A stretch of DNA of 64,000 bases from Papaver somniferum (taxonomy: Eukaryota > Streptophyta > Magnoliopsida > Ranunculales > Papaveraceae), in the NCBI RefSeq assembly GCF_003573695.1, contig NC_039364.1, positions 65,740,256-65,804,255 on the forward strand. The letters run 5' to 3'. The position numbers and the translations under genes are program-made. Positions 1 to 11,433 of the stretch are shown piece after piece; positions within the stretch are counted from its first letter, which is position 1; the number at the start of each line of letters is the position of its first letter. The notes beneath the pieces were generated by a model. It was not told the origin of the DNA and did not search any database. It saw only the letters and a program-made list of their open reading frames with translations.

Positions 1-344
1 ATGAAACCCTAGGCTTCAAGGATCAATACCAAAGACGCGGAGGAAAATAACACACTGGGGACTGAACATCACGGGTCAAAGGATAGGCCACGCGGCCTTG
101 TACACGTCATGAATTCTCAGCCGTGTTATATTACTTCTCATGAAAATCGACGAGTCATGATGAATTTGGATATATGGACATTGGTCCATGTCATGGATTA
201 TAAGAAATCGACATTAACAAAATGTTCGTCATTCAGAAGAAAAGTCTAATTGAAGTAAAGTCGTTTAAACAGTCAAAAGCAAGATGTCCAGTATGAAGAC
301 AAAAAAGGGAATGCTCTACCATCTACAAGAAGATGAAAGTAAAA

Positions 345-900
345 CTACTCGTCGGACTCATCCGAATTGTCAGCTTCATCGTCACTGTCCTTCTCGGAAT
401 CATCTTCTTCAGAGTCACTGTCAGGATCATTGGTGAAGTCCGGTGGACGGAAGATAACATCATCATCTGAATCCGAATTATCTTCTGCTGCAGCTTCAGC
501 TTCAATTTTCTTCATCGTCCTCCGATGCTCTCTTTCATATCGATCAGGCTTAATGTAACATCTCGGACGGTGCCCATGTGATCTCTCCTTCGGAAGCATC
601 GGCATCAGAATCAGAAGGAATCCATCCAAGAATTGACGCTTCTTCTCAACCCTATGTCTTTTACGCCGGGTGCGATCTTTTTCACGCTGACGGACATCCT
701 CCTTTTTTGTCTTCAACTCTTTTCTTTTCGAGTTCAGCAAAAGAGAATCTTCGCTTAGCCAAAGGAACATTAGGCTTCGCCCCTTTCTGGGTAGCCCTAG
801 CCTTCGATTTCTCTACAGGAGCGTCGGAATCCTCATCAGAAGAGCCAGAGGAAGACGAGGAATACCAGAAATCGTAATTGCTGTTACTGTTGGTCGACAT
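345..900 (-). pseudogene. Antisense ORF (aORF) of the Tat-like element, frameshifted
   Basis: A minus-strand frame starts at ATG 898-900 and encodes a Ser/Asp-rich N-terminus (FWYSSSSSGSSDEDSD). It then reads a basic, charged helix (KKEDVRQREKDRTRRKRHR) and a very acidic tail ending in DSDDEADNSDESDE near 345. The N-terminal and C-terminal halves are in different frames and overlap at 682-770. A one-base slip in the A/G-rich run around 715-735 would join them into roughly 185 residues. I do not recognise the protein. Its position between pol and 3' LTR, on the strand opposite to the retroelement genes, matches the extra antisense ORFs reported for plant Tat-lineage elements. Function is unknown; the composition suggests a nuclear or nucleic-acid-associated protein, which is inference. 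An unrelated captured host fragment is the main alternative. Confidence 0.5.
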
Positions 901-903
901 TTT

Positions 904-1861
904 CTGGAACCGGAAGATCAAAGATTACTACCATGTAAACAAACCAACATCAGCAAAAAATGGTAACTCTTAACTCTTACCTTTTATACTTCCACTAACA
1001 ATGGTGATAGTAATACTAGAGTTAACACCTCAAAATCGTTCGTCTCTTCGAAAACTGCAAAAACGAACGCAACTTATTAATTTCAAAACTGTTTTTTCAT
1101 AAAATCACGGACACAATTTTCATAATGTGAACATTCACACAACTGACCTATGAAGTTTACAACAATAAAATATTTCATCATAAAATATTTTCTACCTTCG
1201 AAGGTTCCTCAAAACCCACGTTTTTGGTTTTTCGAAAAAACAGCAATTAATGCAACTTGCATACATAAACTCTCAAGGATTTTATCTAATGAAAACAAAT
1301 TCATGAAAATAAAATATATCATCATGTTTTGCACAATATATGTCACGGTTGCATATACATATATAAAAAAAAAATCCTTCGTATCGTCGTTATTTGTCTT
1401 TAAAACGAAGGTTTATTTCAAAAAAATATTGTGAAAGCTCACATTTCATACATATGATAAAGTTTTTTATTTACATGAAATCTCATAAGCAAAATTTTAT
1501 CACTGGACACAAGTTCATCATACATATTTTCCGTCGTGTCATCATTATTTGTCTTTAAAACGAAGGATTTTTTCCAATTTCATGAAAATTCACTTCTTTT
1601 ATGATGAAACCTTGGTATAAATGAAAACTCATACACTAAGGTTTATCACTGGACCTAGGTTCATATTAAAAAAAAAAATCTCTCCTAAATCAGTGATTAT
1701 AGTTAGTTTTCAAAACTAACGATCGAACGAACATACGTTTTCAAAAACGAGGGTTTTTTCATAAAACTCACACTAATATACTCACATGTATATAACTTCA
1801 ACATGATCAAATCATGAAAAACAAATGAGGATCATAAACATCAGCAAAAAAAAAAACGCAC
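904..1861 (-). other. Candidate leader intron of the antisense ORF
   Basis: Reading the minus strand, CCCAG is followed by GTGCGT at 1861-1856, a good donor. A pyrimidine-rich stretch ending TTCCGGTTCCAG stops at 904, right before AAAATG at 903-898. Removal of this 958-base segment would place the start codon three bases into exon 2, behind an untranslated first exon of about 110 bases (1862 to about 1975). The segment is AT-rich and has no convincing coding sequence on either strand. Splicing is predicted from consensus only. Confidence 0.4.
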
Positions 1862-1999
1862 CTGGGCGAATCGGCTGAAAGTTGGCCGGCGGCGGCGAAG
1901 CTCCGGCAAAAAAAATTTCCTCCACTCGCTGCTGACGTGAAGGTGATGGAGAGGTGATGAAGGTGCTGGACGTGTGTGAAGGAAAAAAAATATTAATCC

Positions 2000-2007
2000 C
2001 TTTTATA
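2000..2007 (-). promoter_or_regulatory. TATA box candidate for the antisense unit
   Basis: The minus strand reads TATAAAAG here, about 30 bases before the pyrimidine-rich start of the predicted leader exon and within the internal region of the element, outside the LTR. It would drive transcription toward the antisense ORF at 900. Confidence 0.4.
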
Positions 2008-2295
2008 TCAAGTTTATTTCCAAAACCTAATTTTCTAAGGATTTTCTTATTGGGCCCGACCCGCGAATCCTAACCGACCACGGACTCGTCATCCAAACTA
2101 GCGGTTCAACACCAATTTATGCTCATCAAACGATGCTCCAATCATGACATTGAAGCCTTCATCAAGTCGTGGTTTGCTCATGCCCTCTAAATCCGGTAAC
2201 ATCTCAACTTACGACTAAGTTCAATTACTGGTATTATTATTTATGGCCGGAAAATCACCATTTAATGCTGACTGAGGAACACAGCTTTCCTCAGT

Positions 2296-2310
2296 AAGCA
2301 GGAGACTTAA
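2296..2310 (+). promoter_or_regulatory. Polypurine tract before the W-family 3' LTR
   Basis: AAGCAGGAGACTTAA lies directly against the LTR start. Family M has the near-identical AAGCAGGGGACTTAA against its own LTR at 45003, which supports a plus-strand primer role. Confidence 0.6.
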
Positions 2311-5300
2311 TGTAGATGGTGGATTTTCGACAAAGGTTAAATTTGTAAACTCATAATTATATGAAACTCTGATTCAGCAATCAGACGTGAGTATCGAGAC
2401 ACGAGTCTCTCATCGAATTCTCAACAGAGAGTACTTTCTCTCAGAGTACATGTAGATATGTAGTCTCACGACCGGACAACGACATATCTCAGGAATACTG
2501 AATACTTTTAGTGATTATTTCTATATAGTATCACGTGATGGATGGCTCCTAGACAGATTGCTCTGCTAGTATAGAGCGATAACGTCTTTAGGAACAAACA
2601 ACGAGTTTATCCTGACTATATAAAGGATATGACTTACCGACAAGCTCATATCGGGATGATTAATGCTCCTAGACAGCTTGCTCTGCTAGTATAGAGCCAC
2701 AAAGTTAATTATTCCTAATTACAATCGCTCCTATTCCATGGTTGAATCCACGACTGGTCCCATGGAATGACAATAACAATTGTTCTGATTCTATGATCGA
2801 ATCCACAACTTGATCTCATATAATAGCAATAACTATATTATCTCATTACTACGATTTCATGATCGAATCCACAACTGGTCTCATAAATGGTAATAGATAA
2901 ACCTCAATTACTCCGATTCTATGGTCGAATCTACGATCCCATGGAATAGTAATGCTCACTTTATTATTCTGAATTCGTAGTCGAATCCTCAGCCGATCCT
3001 ATGAATTAATAATAAACATCTTATTACTCAGTTTTGTGAATTATTCTCCACTGAATTCCACAATTAGTAATAAATAATCAACAACCGGGCGTCTGAGCTA
3101 CCTCTAAGTAAGCCCCGATTCAAATGGTGAAGGTGTATTCAACGATGATACACTAACAGTCACCGCACGAACGAGTATTTCAAAAATACAACGAAACGAT
3201 GAACCTATGCAAAATAGAAAAGAAAATAATAAATAATTAAAAATATTGACCAGGGTGCTGGGAGCACGGACACACAACCGACCGACCGTGTCGTAGTCAA
3301 TCCCACGCCAGTTTTATATTTTAATACATTTTTGTTATTTTCCATGATTTGATGAAGATTCTCTCATTTTATCAAATCTCCTTCGTCTTGAGGAAACTCC
3401 TCGGTTTCATGGTACTTCCATAAATCCATAAGAAAAATATAAAATTAATGAGAGGAGTGTGGGGCGTGACCATTAGCCAACCGGCCATGCCTTGGTCCCA
3501 ACCGGCCCCACACCCACGGTTCTTTATTATTTTATTATTATTATTATTATTTCTCTAATTTCATGAAAAACTCCTTGATTTCATGGTATTTTTGCACAAA
3601 TCATCAAATAATAATAAAATAAAATAAATTATGAAAACTTGTGGGACCATGCTTTGGCCGGCCGGCCATGCCCTAGACGGTCCCACACGGCCCTTTGTTT
3701 CATTATTTTATTATTAGTTTTCCTTGATTTCATGGTATTTCTCTCAAATTAGGAAAAATTCCCTCAAATCATCAAAAATACCTAAAGAAAATATTAAAAA
3801 AATATGAAAACTTGTGGGACCGGGCCCAAGCCGGCCGGTCATGCCTTCCACGGTCCCACACGCCCTTGTTTTATTATTTTAATATTTTTTGCTTCCCTGA
3901 ACTCATGAAAATTCCTTCAGTTCATGGAAACTCCCTAAATTCATCAAATTTTATGAATTTCTCATAAAATCATTATAAAATTAGGGAAATTTGTGGGACC
4001 GGGCCCTAGTCGGCCGTTCATGCCTTCCACGGTCCCACACGCCCATGTTTTATTATTTTAATATCTTTTGCTTCCTTGAACTCATGAAAACTCCTTCAAT
4101 TCATGAAAACTCCCAAAATTCATCAAATTTCTCAAAATTCATGAATTTTTCATAAAATCATCAAAATATTATAAAATTAAGGAAAAGGCACCACGGGACC
4201 GTGGTCACGACCGGCCGACCATGCCTTGACCATGGCAGTCCCACGCCTCCTCATTCCTTATTTTATAATTATTTTTCATCATCTCATGGTGTTTTCCTCA
4301 GTTTCGTCGAAACCCTAATTTTGGCATATTTTCTCGAATGGATGCTCAATTGCACGCCAGAAAATATCAAAATTCTCAAGACTGAGACGCGGACGCCTTG
4401 GGGACACGAGCACGCTATCTTGACTGACCAATATTGGATCTTTGGCTCACGGAAGTCGGTCCCATCAATTTTCACAGTTTTGACATAATTTGCACAATTG
4501 CTCGTATTAGGTCCAAAACTCTCCCAAACACTTTGGATTTTCATGAAGTGATCGTCAGGAAGTCACGGGACAACCCAGGGCCGGTTTCATGACTCCATGG
4601 TCGGTCCCTCGCCTCGTCATAATTAATTAGGTTCTCTCACCTAAGGATCAGACGAGCATTTTGAATAAATGATTAAACCAGCATTTAATCATTCTTCCAC
4701 CAACAAATCGTCAACTCTTCAGGAGTTCTTCGTATTTTCTCACGTGAGCATATGGAAACTACATGGTTGATCCACGGTCCCATATAGTCGCTCCCTCCTT
4801 CGTCCCATGGTTGAAATTCTGACGAACCATGAATTGATCATCAATTAATCAAATTAGGGTTTCTGAATCCAAGGATCATCATTCCAGATTCCAACCTTAA
4901 TAAATTTACGACGACTTCATGGTCATTAATTTGATTAATTATGCTCGGTTCAACGACCAGTATTTTAATTAATATTTTAAGTACGCTGCCAATAATCCAT
5001 CAGACGAGCAACACATGCTCAGACGATCAAATATTCAACAATTCATCACATGAGCGACACTTGCTCAGATGAGGAATATTTGCTCAATATTGGTTCAACA
5101 ATCAATATTCAACGATCCATTGAATGAGCAATACTTTCTCATCGTAATAACTATACCTCTGTCTCATGACATGTTCAATTCATGAGTTTCAGAACATCAT
5201 GTTTAACTCAACAACTACATGGACTCATCGTCCCATCAAACCACGAAGTCATCAATTGACTAACAAACCATGAGACGTCGATCGTGTCACTTGGGGGGAT

Positions 5301-5955
5301 ATCACTTAGGTTTTTGGTCTTGCGGTCTACGGCACTTGTGTTCAAACACACGATGGAATGTGAGAAAGTCATGCAATCAGTTGAAGGAATTCACGAGGTA
5401 GTGGGTGGAAAATCGACCAAGTCTCCACACGTTGAGCAACTGGTTTCAAACACGATCTCCATTTCCCCACTCCTTGATTCCATCAACTGTCACACTTCAT
5501 GGAATTATGGTGTCGACAATTTCAGCAATATAAATAAGTCTCTGAATCATGATTAAATCATCAACAGTATCATCAATCTCATGTCTCATCGACAACACGA
5601 GATCATCAACTCATCAATTGAGCAACTACTCTCAATTGAGTAATTTCAATCACTCAGAGCTTATCGTATTCAAAATTCACACACCCATAATCTTTGATTA
5701 CCATTAATTCCACACATTTCTCAGATTCCCTCCTACAGATCAATCCATCCCCTCTTGTGACCGAATTTACTCTGGAACGGTCATTGTCTTGATTTAGGCC
5801 GGAGTACTACAGATTGATCTCTCGAATCTAAAGCATCCACTTTGCAGCGGTGCATCTGTGTGAGGTTTAACATTTCGCTCGGTTCGAGGAGTCTCCTCCG
5901 TACGGTCGTCTCCTCAATTCCTTAAAAACCAGCAAATCGTTTTTCCCCATCTACA
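2311..5955 (+). repeat. W-family 3' LTR
   Basis: This LTR of 3645 bases is bounded by TGTAGATGG and CCATCTACA. A second copy lies at 7785-11433. Internal structure: diverged short repeats with a mirrored ATTCCATGG/CCATGGAAT core (2735-3010), an ATT microsatellite (about 3526-3552), and about five or six diverged repeats of 170-200 bases with GC-rich hairpin cores of the form GTGGGACC...GGTCCCAC (about 3250-4250). A late TATA-like TATAAATA at 5529-5536 is followed by a stretch containing TACAGATTGATCTCTCGAAT, which is also found in the M-family LTRs. No protein-coding content is convincing. Confidence 0.85.
3250..4250. repeat. Tandem GC-hairpin repeats inside the W LTR
   Basis: Core copies at about 3250, 3452, 3640, 3813, 3989 and 4189 each pair GTGGGACC or GTGTGGGG with GGTCCCAC or CCCCACAC around a CCGGCCATGCC centre, separated by AT-rich spacers. 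The solo LTR at 7785-11433 carries one copy fewer (about 8880, 9085, 9284, 9484, 9676). This shows the array changes copy number within the family. Confidence 0.7.
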
Positions 5956-6826
5956 GTTGGATTCACCGTCTTCTCAAGAATGGATTTCACCTCCCGGTTA
6001 GAAACCTCGACTTGTCCATTTGTTTGTGGATGGTGGGGTGTTGCAATCATATGCGATACATTGTACTTCCTTAACAAGTTTTGCAAGAACCTGTTTTTGA
6101 AGTGTGAACCTCCATCGCTAATTATAGACCTTGGAATACCAAACCTTGCGAATATATTTGCTTGCACAAAATCTGAAACAACTTTAGAATCATTACTTGG
6201 GGTGGCCTTACGTCCACAACAAGCAAGATATAATAATTCCCACTAGAATTGACAAAAGAACCCATAAAATCAATTCCCCACACATCAAAAACCTCAACAA
6301 ATTGAATAATAGTTTGTGGCATTTGATTTCGAGCACCTAGATTGCCTGTTCTTTGGCACCTATCACATGTGATACAAAATGCATGTGCATCCTTAAACAA
6401 AGTTGGCCAAAAGAAACCACATTTTAGTACCTTGAGAGCGGTTCTCTTGCTCCCAAAGTGTCCTCCACAAGAATATGAGTGGCAAAAAGACAAGATATAA
6501 TTAAATTCTGATTCGGGAACGCACCTTCTTATTACTTGGTCACTACAATGTTTCCATAAGTATGGATCATCCCATATGTATTGGTTTCCTAACTTCTTAA
6601 GTTTCTCCCTCTCAGCACGAGACAAGTTCTTTGGGATTCATTTAGAAAATAAGTAATCAATATCATCGTACCATGGTTCTCCAAAGGCAATTGAGAATAG
6701 TTGCTCATCCGGGAAACTTTCACGCAATGGGATAGTTTCCTTGTCCACAGCAAGACGGCTCAAGTGATACGCAACGGTGTTCTCAATCCCTTTCTTGTCT
6801 TTGATCTCAATATCAAACTCTTGCAA
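5956..6826 (-). pseudogene. Athila-like pol remnant: RNase H end and integrase
   Basis: On the minus strand this reads the end of RNase H, then the integrase HHCC zinc-binding segment ([15 protein letters not shown]... [11 protein letters not shown]), the first catalytic Asp ([10 protein letters not shown]) and the second (SIISDGGSHF). The frame is broken by a stop after DYLFSK near 6638 and by a deletion of about 30 bases near 6200-6215. The integrase stops abruptly at TVNPT, exactly where the W-family LTR ends at 5955. The rest of the integrase therefore should lie on the far side of that element, left of the window. The protein would have joined retroelement DNA to the host chromosome; this copy is dead. 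Confidence 0.85.
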
Positions 6827-6874
6827 GAGTAAAATCCATCGTATGAGCCTCGGTTTCGCCTCTTTCTTTGTAAG

Positions 6875-7784
6875 CTAGTACCTAAGTGTTGCATGATCAG
6901 AAAAGACAACAACTTTTGTACCAATTAGATAAGATCGAAACTTTTCCAAAGCAAAAACAATAGCTAATAACTCTTTTTCAGTGGTTGTGTAGTTTTGTTG
7001 GGCTTCATTGAGTGTCCTAGAAGCATAATAAATGGCATGAGGTATCTTCCCCACACGCTGCCCAAGCACCACACCAACCGCATAGTCACTTGCATCACAC
7101 ATGAGATCAAAAAGCTTGCTCCAATCCGGTGGTTTAATGATAGGGGCTGAAATCAAAAGTTCTTTCAAACGATTGAATGCCGCCAAACACTTATCATCAA
7201 AGTTAAAAACCACATCTTTTTGCAATAAATTGCAAAGTGGTGATGTTATCTTGGAAAAGTCCTTGATGAATCTACGATAAAAACCTGCATGACCAAGAAA
7301 AGAGCATATCCCTCTCACCGTAGTGGGAGGGTTTAGAGCACGAATAAGGTCTATCTTAGATATATCGACTTGCAAGCCTTTAGAAGATATTATATGGCCT
7401 AAAACTATGCCATGAGTTACCATGAAATGGCACTTCTCCTAATTCAGCACAAGGTTTGTTTCAACACATCGTTCAAGGATGAATGATAAATTGTGCAAGC
7501 AAAGGTCAAATGAATCACCAAAGACACTAAAGTCATCCATGAAGACTTCGATTATGTTTTCAACATATTCTGAGAAAATACTTACCATACACCTTTGAAA
7601 GGTAGCTGGAGCATTGCATAAGCCAAAAGGCATCCTTCTATAAGCAAAAGTACCGAAAGGACAAGTGAAAGTGGTTTATCAAGGAAGCAATAGTAAGCGT
7701 GTCCAGCTAAACGTTCAAGCATTTGATCAATAAAAGGTAATGGAAAGTGATCCTTCCTAGTGGTGGCATTCAATTTTCTATAAT
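6875..7784 (-). pseudogene. Athila-like pol remnant: reverse transcriptase and RNase H
   Basis: The minus strand encodes RKDHFPLPFIDQMLERLAGH, then MPFGLCNAPATFQRC, the catalytic FMDDFSVF block, and RNase H motifs (CDASDYAVG, EKELLAIVFALE, VFSDHATLRY). Damage includes a deletion of about 50 bases after CFLD that removes the YSGYN block, a TGG-to-TAG stop at 7439-7441, and a TAG after DHATLRY at 6875. The last stop is shared with the plus-strand copy at 16069. The upstream half of this RT is at 11434-11909; the two halves are separated by the solo LTR at 7785-11433. Confidence 0.85.
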
Positions 7785-9158
7785 TGTGGATGGTGGATTT
7801 TCGACAAGGGATAAAATCATAAACTCATAATTATACGAAGCTCTGATCCAGCAATCAGACGTGAGTATTGAGACACGGGTCTCTCATCGAATTCTCAACG
7901 GAGAGTACTTTCTCTCAGAGTACATGTAGATATGTAGTCTCACGACTGGACAACGGCATATATCATGAATACTGAACACTTTCAGTGATTATTTCTATAT
8001 AGTATCACGAGATGGACGGATCCTAGACAGCTTGCTCTGCTAGTATAGAGCGATAACGTCTTCAGGAACAAACAACGAGTTTACCCTGACTATATAAAGG
8101 ATATGACTTACCGACAAGCTCATATCGGGATAATTAATGCTCCTAGACAGCTTGCTCTTCTAGTATAGAGCCACAAAGTTAATTATTCCTAATTACAATT
8201 GCGCCTATTCCATGGTCGAATCCACGACTGGTCCCATGGAATGGCAATAACAATTGCTCCTATTCCATGGTCGAATCCACGACAGGTCCCATGGAATGGC
8301 AATAAAAATTGATCCTATTCCATGGTCGAATCCATGACTGGTCCCATGGAATGGCAATAACAATTGCTCCTATTCTATCATCGAATCTGCGAATGGAAAT
8401 AAACAATTGTTCTGATTCTATGATCGAATACACGGCTTGATCTCATAGAATAGCAATAACTATATTATCTCATTACTCCGATTTCATGATCGAATCCACA
8501 ACTGGTCTCATAAATGGTAATAGATAAATCTTAATTACTCCGATTATATGGTCGAATCTACGATCCCATGGAATGGTAATGCTCACTTTATTATTCTGAA
8601 TTCGTAGTCGAATCCTCAGCTGATCCTATGAATTAATAATAAACATCTTATTACTCAGTTTTGTGAATTATTCTCCACTGAATTCCACAATTAGTAATAA
8701 ATAATCAACAACCGGGCGTTTGAGCTACCTCTAAGTAAGCCCCGATTCAAATGGTGAAAGTGTATTCAACGATGATACACTAACAGTCACCGCATGAACG
8801 AGTATTTCAAAATACAACGAAACGATGAACCTATGCAAAATAGGGAAGAAAATAATAAATAATTAAAAATATTGACCAAGGTGCTGGGAAAACGGACACA
8901 CGACCTACTGACCGTGTCGTGGTCAGTTCCACGCCACTTTTATATTTTTAATACATTTTTATTATTTTCCATGATTTGATGAAAATTCTCTCATCTGATC
9001 AAATCTCCTTCGTCTCGAGGAAACTCCTCGGTTTCATGGTACTTCCATAAATCCATAACAAATAATATAAAATTAAGAAAAGGAGTGTGGGGCGTGACCG
9101 TTGGCCAACCGGCCATGCCTTGGTCCCAGCCGGCCCCACACCCCACGGTTCCTTATTG

Positions 9159-9189
<31 letters not shown>

Positions 9190-11433
9190 TCTCTAATTTC
9201 ATGAAAAAACTCCTTGATTTCATGGTATTTTTTGCACAAATCATCATATAATAATAAAATAAAATTAAATAATGAAAACTTGTGGGACCGGGCCACTAGC
9301 CGGCCGACCATGCCCTAGCCGGTCCCACACGCCCTTTTCTTTATTATTCTATTATTATTTATCCTATTTTTCCTTGAATTCATCAAATTCCTTGATTTTA
9401 TGGTATTTCTCTCAAATTAGGAAAAATTCCCTCAAATCATCAAAAATACCTAAAAAAATTAAAAAAATTATGAAAAACTCGTGAGACCGGTCCATAGCCG
9501 GCCAGCCATGCCTCCATGGTCCCACACGCCCGGGTTTTTATTATTTTAATATTTTGCTTCCATGAACTCATGAAAACTCCTTCAATTCATGGAAACTCCC
9601 TAAATTCATCAAATTTCTCAAAATTCATGAATTTTTCAAAAAATCATCAAAATATTATAAAATTAAGGAAAAGGCACCACGAGACCGTGGTCACGACCGG
9701 CTGACCATGCCTTGACCACGGCGGTCCCACGCCTCCTCATTCCTTATTTTATAATTATTTTTCATCATCTCATGGTGTTTTCCTCAGTTTCGTCGAAACC
9801 CCTAATTTTGGCATATTTTCTCGAATGGATGCTCAATTGCATGCCAGAAAATATCAAAATTCTCAGGACTGAGACGCGGACGCCTTGGGGGCACGAGCAT
9901 GCTATATTTACCGACCAATATTGGCTCTTTGGCTCATGGAAGCCGGTCCCATCAATTTTCACAGTTTTGACCTATTTTGCACAATTGCTCGTATTAGGTC
10001 CAAAACTCTTCCAAACACTTTGGATTTTCATGAAGTGATCGTCAGGCGGTCACGTGACAACCCAGGGCAGGTTTCATGACTCCATGGTCGGTCCCTCACC
10101 TCGACATAATTAATTAGGTTTTCTCACCTAAGGCTCAGACGAGCATTTTTGAATAAATGATTAAGCCAGCATTTAATCATTCTTCCACCAACAAATCGTC
10201 AACTCTTCAGGAGTTCTTCGTATTTGCTCACGTGAGCATATGGAAACTACATGGTTGATCCACGATCCCATATAGTCGCTCCCTCCTTCGTCCTATGGTT
10301 AAACTTCTGACGAACCATGAATTGATCATCAATTGATCAAATTAGGGTTTCTGAATCCAAGGATCATCATTCCAGATTCCAACCTTAATAATTTTACGAT
10401 GGCCTCGTGGTCATTAATTTTATTAATTATGCTCGATTCAACGACCAGTATTCTAATTAATATTTTTGGTGCGCTGCCAATAATCCATCAGATGAGCAAC
10501 ACATGCTCAGACGATCAAATATTCAACAATTCATCACATGAGAAACACTTGCTCAAATGATAAATATTTGCTCAAACCAAGGAATATTAGTTCAACAATC
10601 AATATTCAACGATCCATCGTAAGAATTATACCTCTGTCTCATGACATGTTCAATTCATGAGTTTCAGAACATCATGTTCGACACTCAGCAACTACATGGA
10701 CTCATCGTCCCATCAAACCACGAAGTCATCAATTGACTAACAAACCACGAGACGTCAATTGTGTCACTTGGGGGGATATCACTTAGGGTTTTTGTTCTGG
10801 CGGTCTACGACACGTGTGTTCAAACACACGATGGAATGTGAGCAAGTCGTGCAGTCATTTGAAGGAATTCACGAGGTAGTGGGTGGAAAATCGACCAAGT
10901 CTCCACATCTTGAGCAACTGGTTTCAAACACGATCTCCACTTTCCCACTCCTTGATTCCATCAACTGTCACACTTCATGGAATCATGGTGTCTAAAATTC
11001 CAGCAATATAAATAAGTCTCTGAATCATGATTGAAGCATCAACGGTATCATCAATCTCACGTCTCATCGACAACACGAGATCATCAACTCATCAATTGAG
11101 CAACTACTCTCAATTGAGCAATTTCAATCATTCAGAGCTTATCATATTCAGAATTCACACACCCACAATCTTTGATTACCATTGATTCCACACATTTCCC
11201 AGCTTCCCTCCTACAGATCAACCCATCCTCTCTTGTGACCGAATTTACTCTGGAACGGTCATTGTCTTGATTTAGGCCGGAGTACTACAGATTGATCTCT
11301 CGAATCTAAAGCACCCTCTTTGAAGCGGTGCATCTGTGTGAGGTTTAACATTTCGCTCGGTTCGAGGAGTCTCCTTTGTACGGTCGTCTCCTTAATTTCT
11401 TAAAAACCAGCAAATCGTTTTTCCCCATCTACC
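7785..11433 (+). mobile_element. Solo W-family LTR inserted in an Athila RT gene
   Basis: This is a full LTR of 3649 bases starting TGTGGATGG and ending CCATCTACC (the terminal A is mutated to C). It has no internal domain. ATAAT flanks it on both sides (7780-7784 and 11434-11438), a 5-base target-site duplication. Rejoining the flanks restores the RT segment WRVCIDY...RKLNATTRKD of the minus-strand Athila element. This is the expected product of insertion followed by LTR-LTR recombination. It differs from the copy at 2311 by extra 55-base units at 8207-8427 and one fewer GC-hairpin repeat. Confidence 0.88.
8207..8427. repeat. 55-bp tandem repeat with mirrored CCATGG cores
   Basis: Units start at 8207, 8262, 8317 and 8372, exactly 55 bases apart. 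Each contains ATTCCATGG, an 18-base spacer and CCATGGAAT, a perfect 9-base inverted repeat; the last unit is decayed. The LTR at 2311 has only one good unit plus diverged relatives at 2740-3000. Confidence 0.8.

Larger units (their letters stand above)
1..5955 (+). mobile_element. Tat/Retand-like LTR retrotransposon, 3' portion (family W)
   Basis: This is the 3' part of a large Ty3/gypsy-type element whose 5' LTR, gag and pol would lie left of the window. A purine-rich tract at 2296-2310 immediately precedes an LTR that starts TGTAGATGG and ends CCATCTACA, a perfect terminal inverted repeat. The element ends at 5955 inside the integrase frame of a minus-strand Athila-like element, so GTTGG (5956-5960) is its expected right target-site duplication. 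Positions 1-2295 hold no sense-strand coding sequence but do hold an antisense frame with leader and promoter. Assignment to the Tat lineage is inference from the antisense ORF between pol and 3' LTR and from similarity of the LTR end and polypurine tract to family M at 45003. Confidence 0.7.

Noticed and set aside
5284..5556. A 90-codon ORF also present in the solo LTR (10759-10995)
   Set aside because: Conservation is explained by both being copies of the same LTR. The frame is shortened in the second copy and shows no protein-like motif.
2311..11433. A single LTR retrotransposon with LTRs 2311-5955 and 7785-11433 and internal 5956-7784
   Set aside because: The supposed internal region is Athila pol on the opposite strand that continues beyond 11433. 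The right LTR has its own ATAAT duplication, and the left LTR is preceded by its own polypurine tract.
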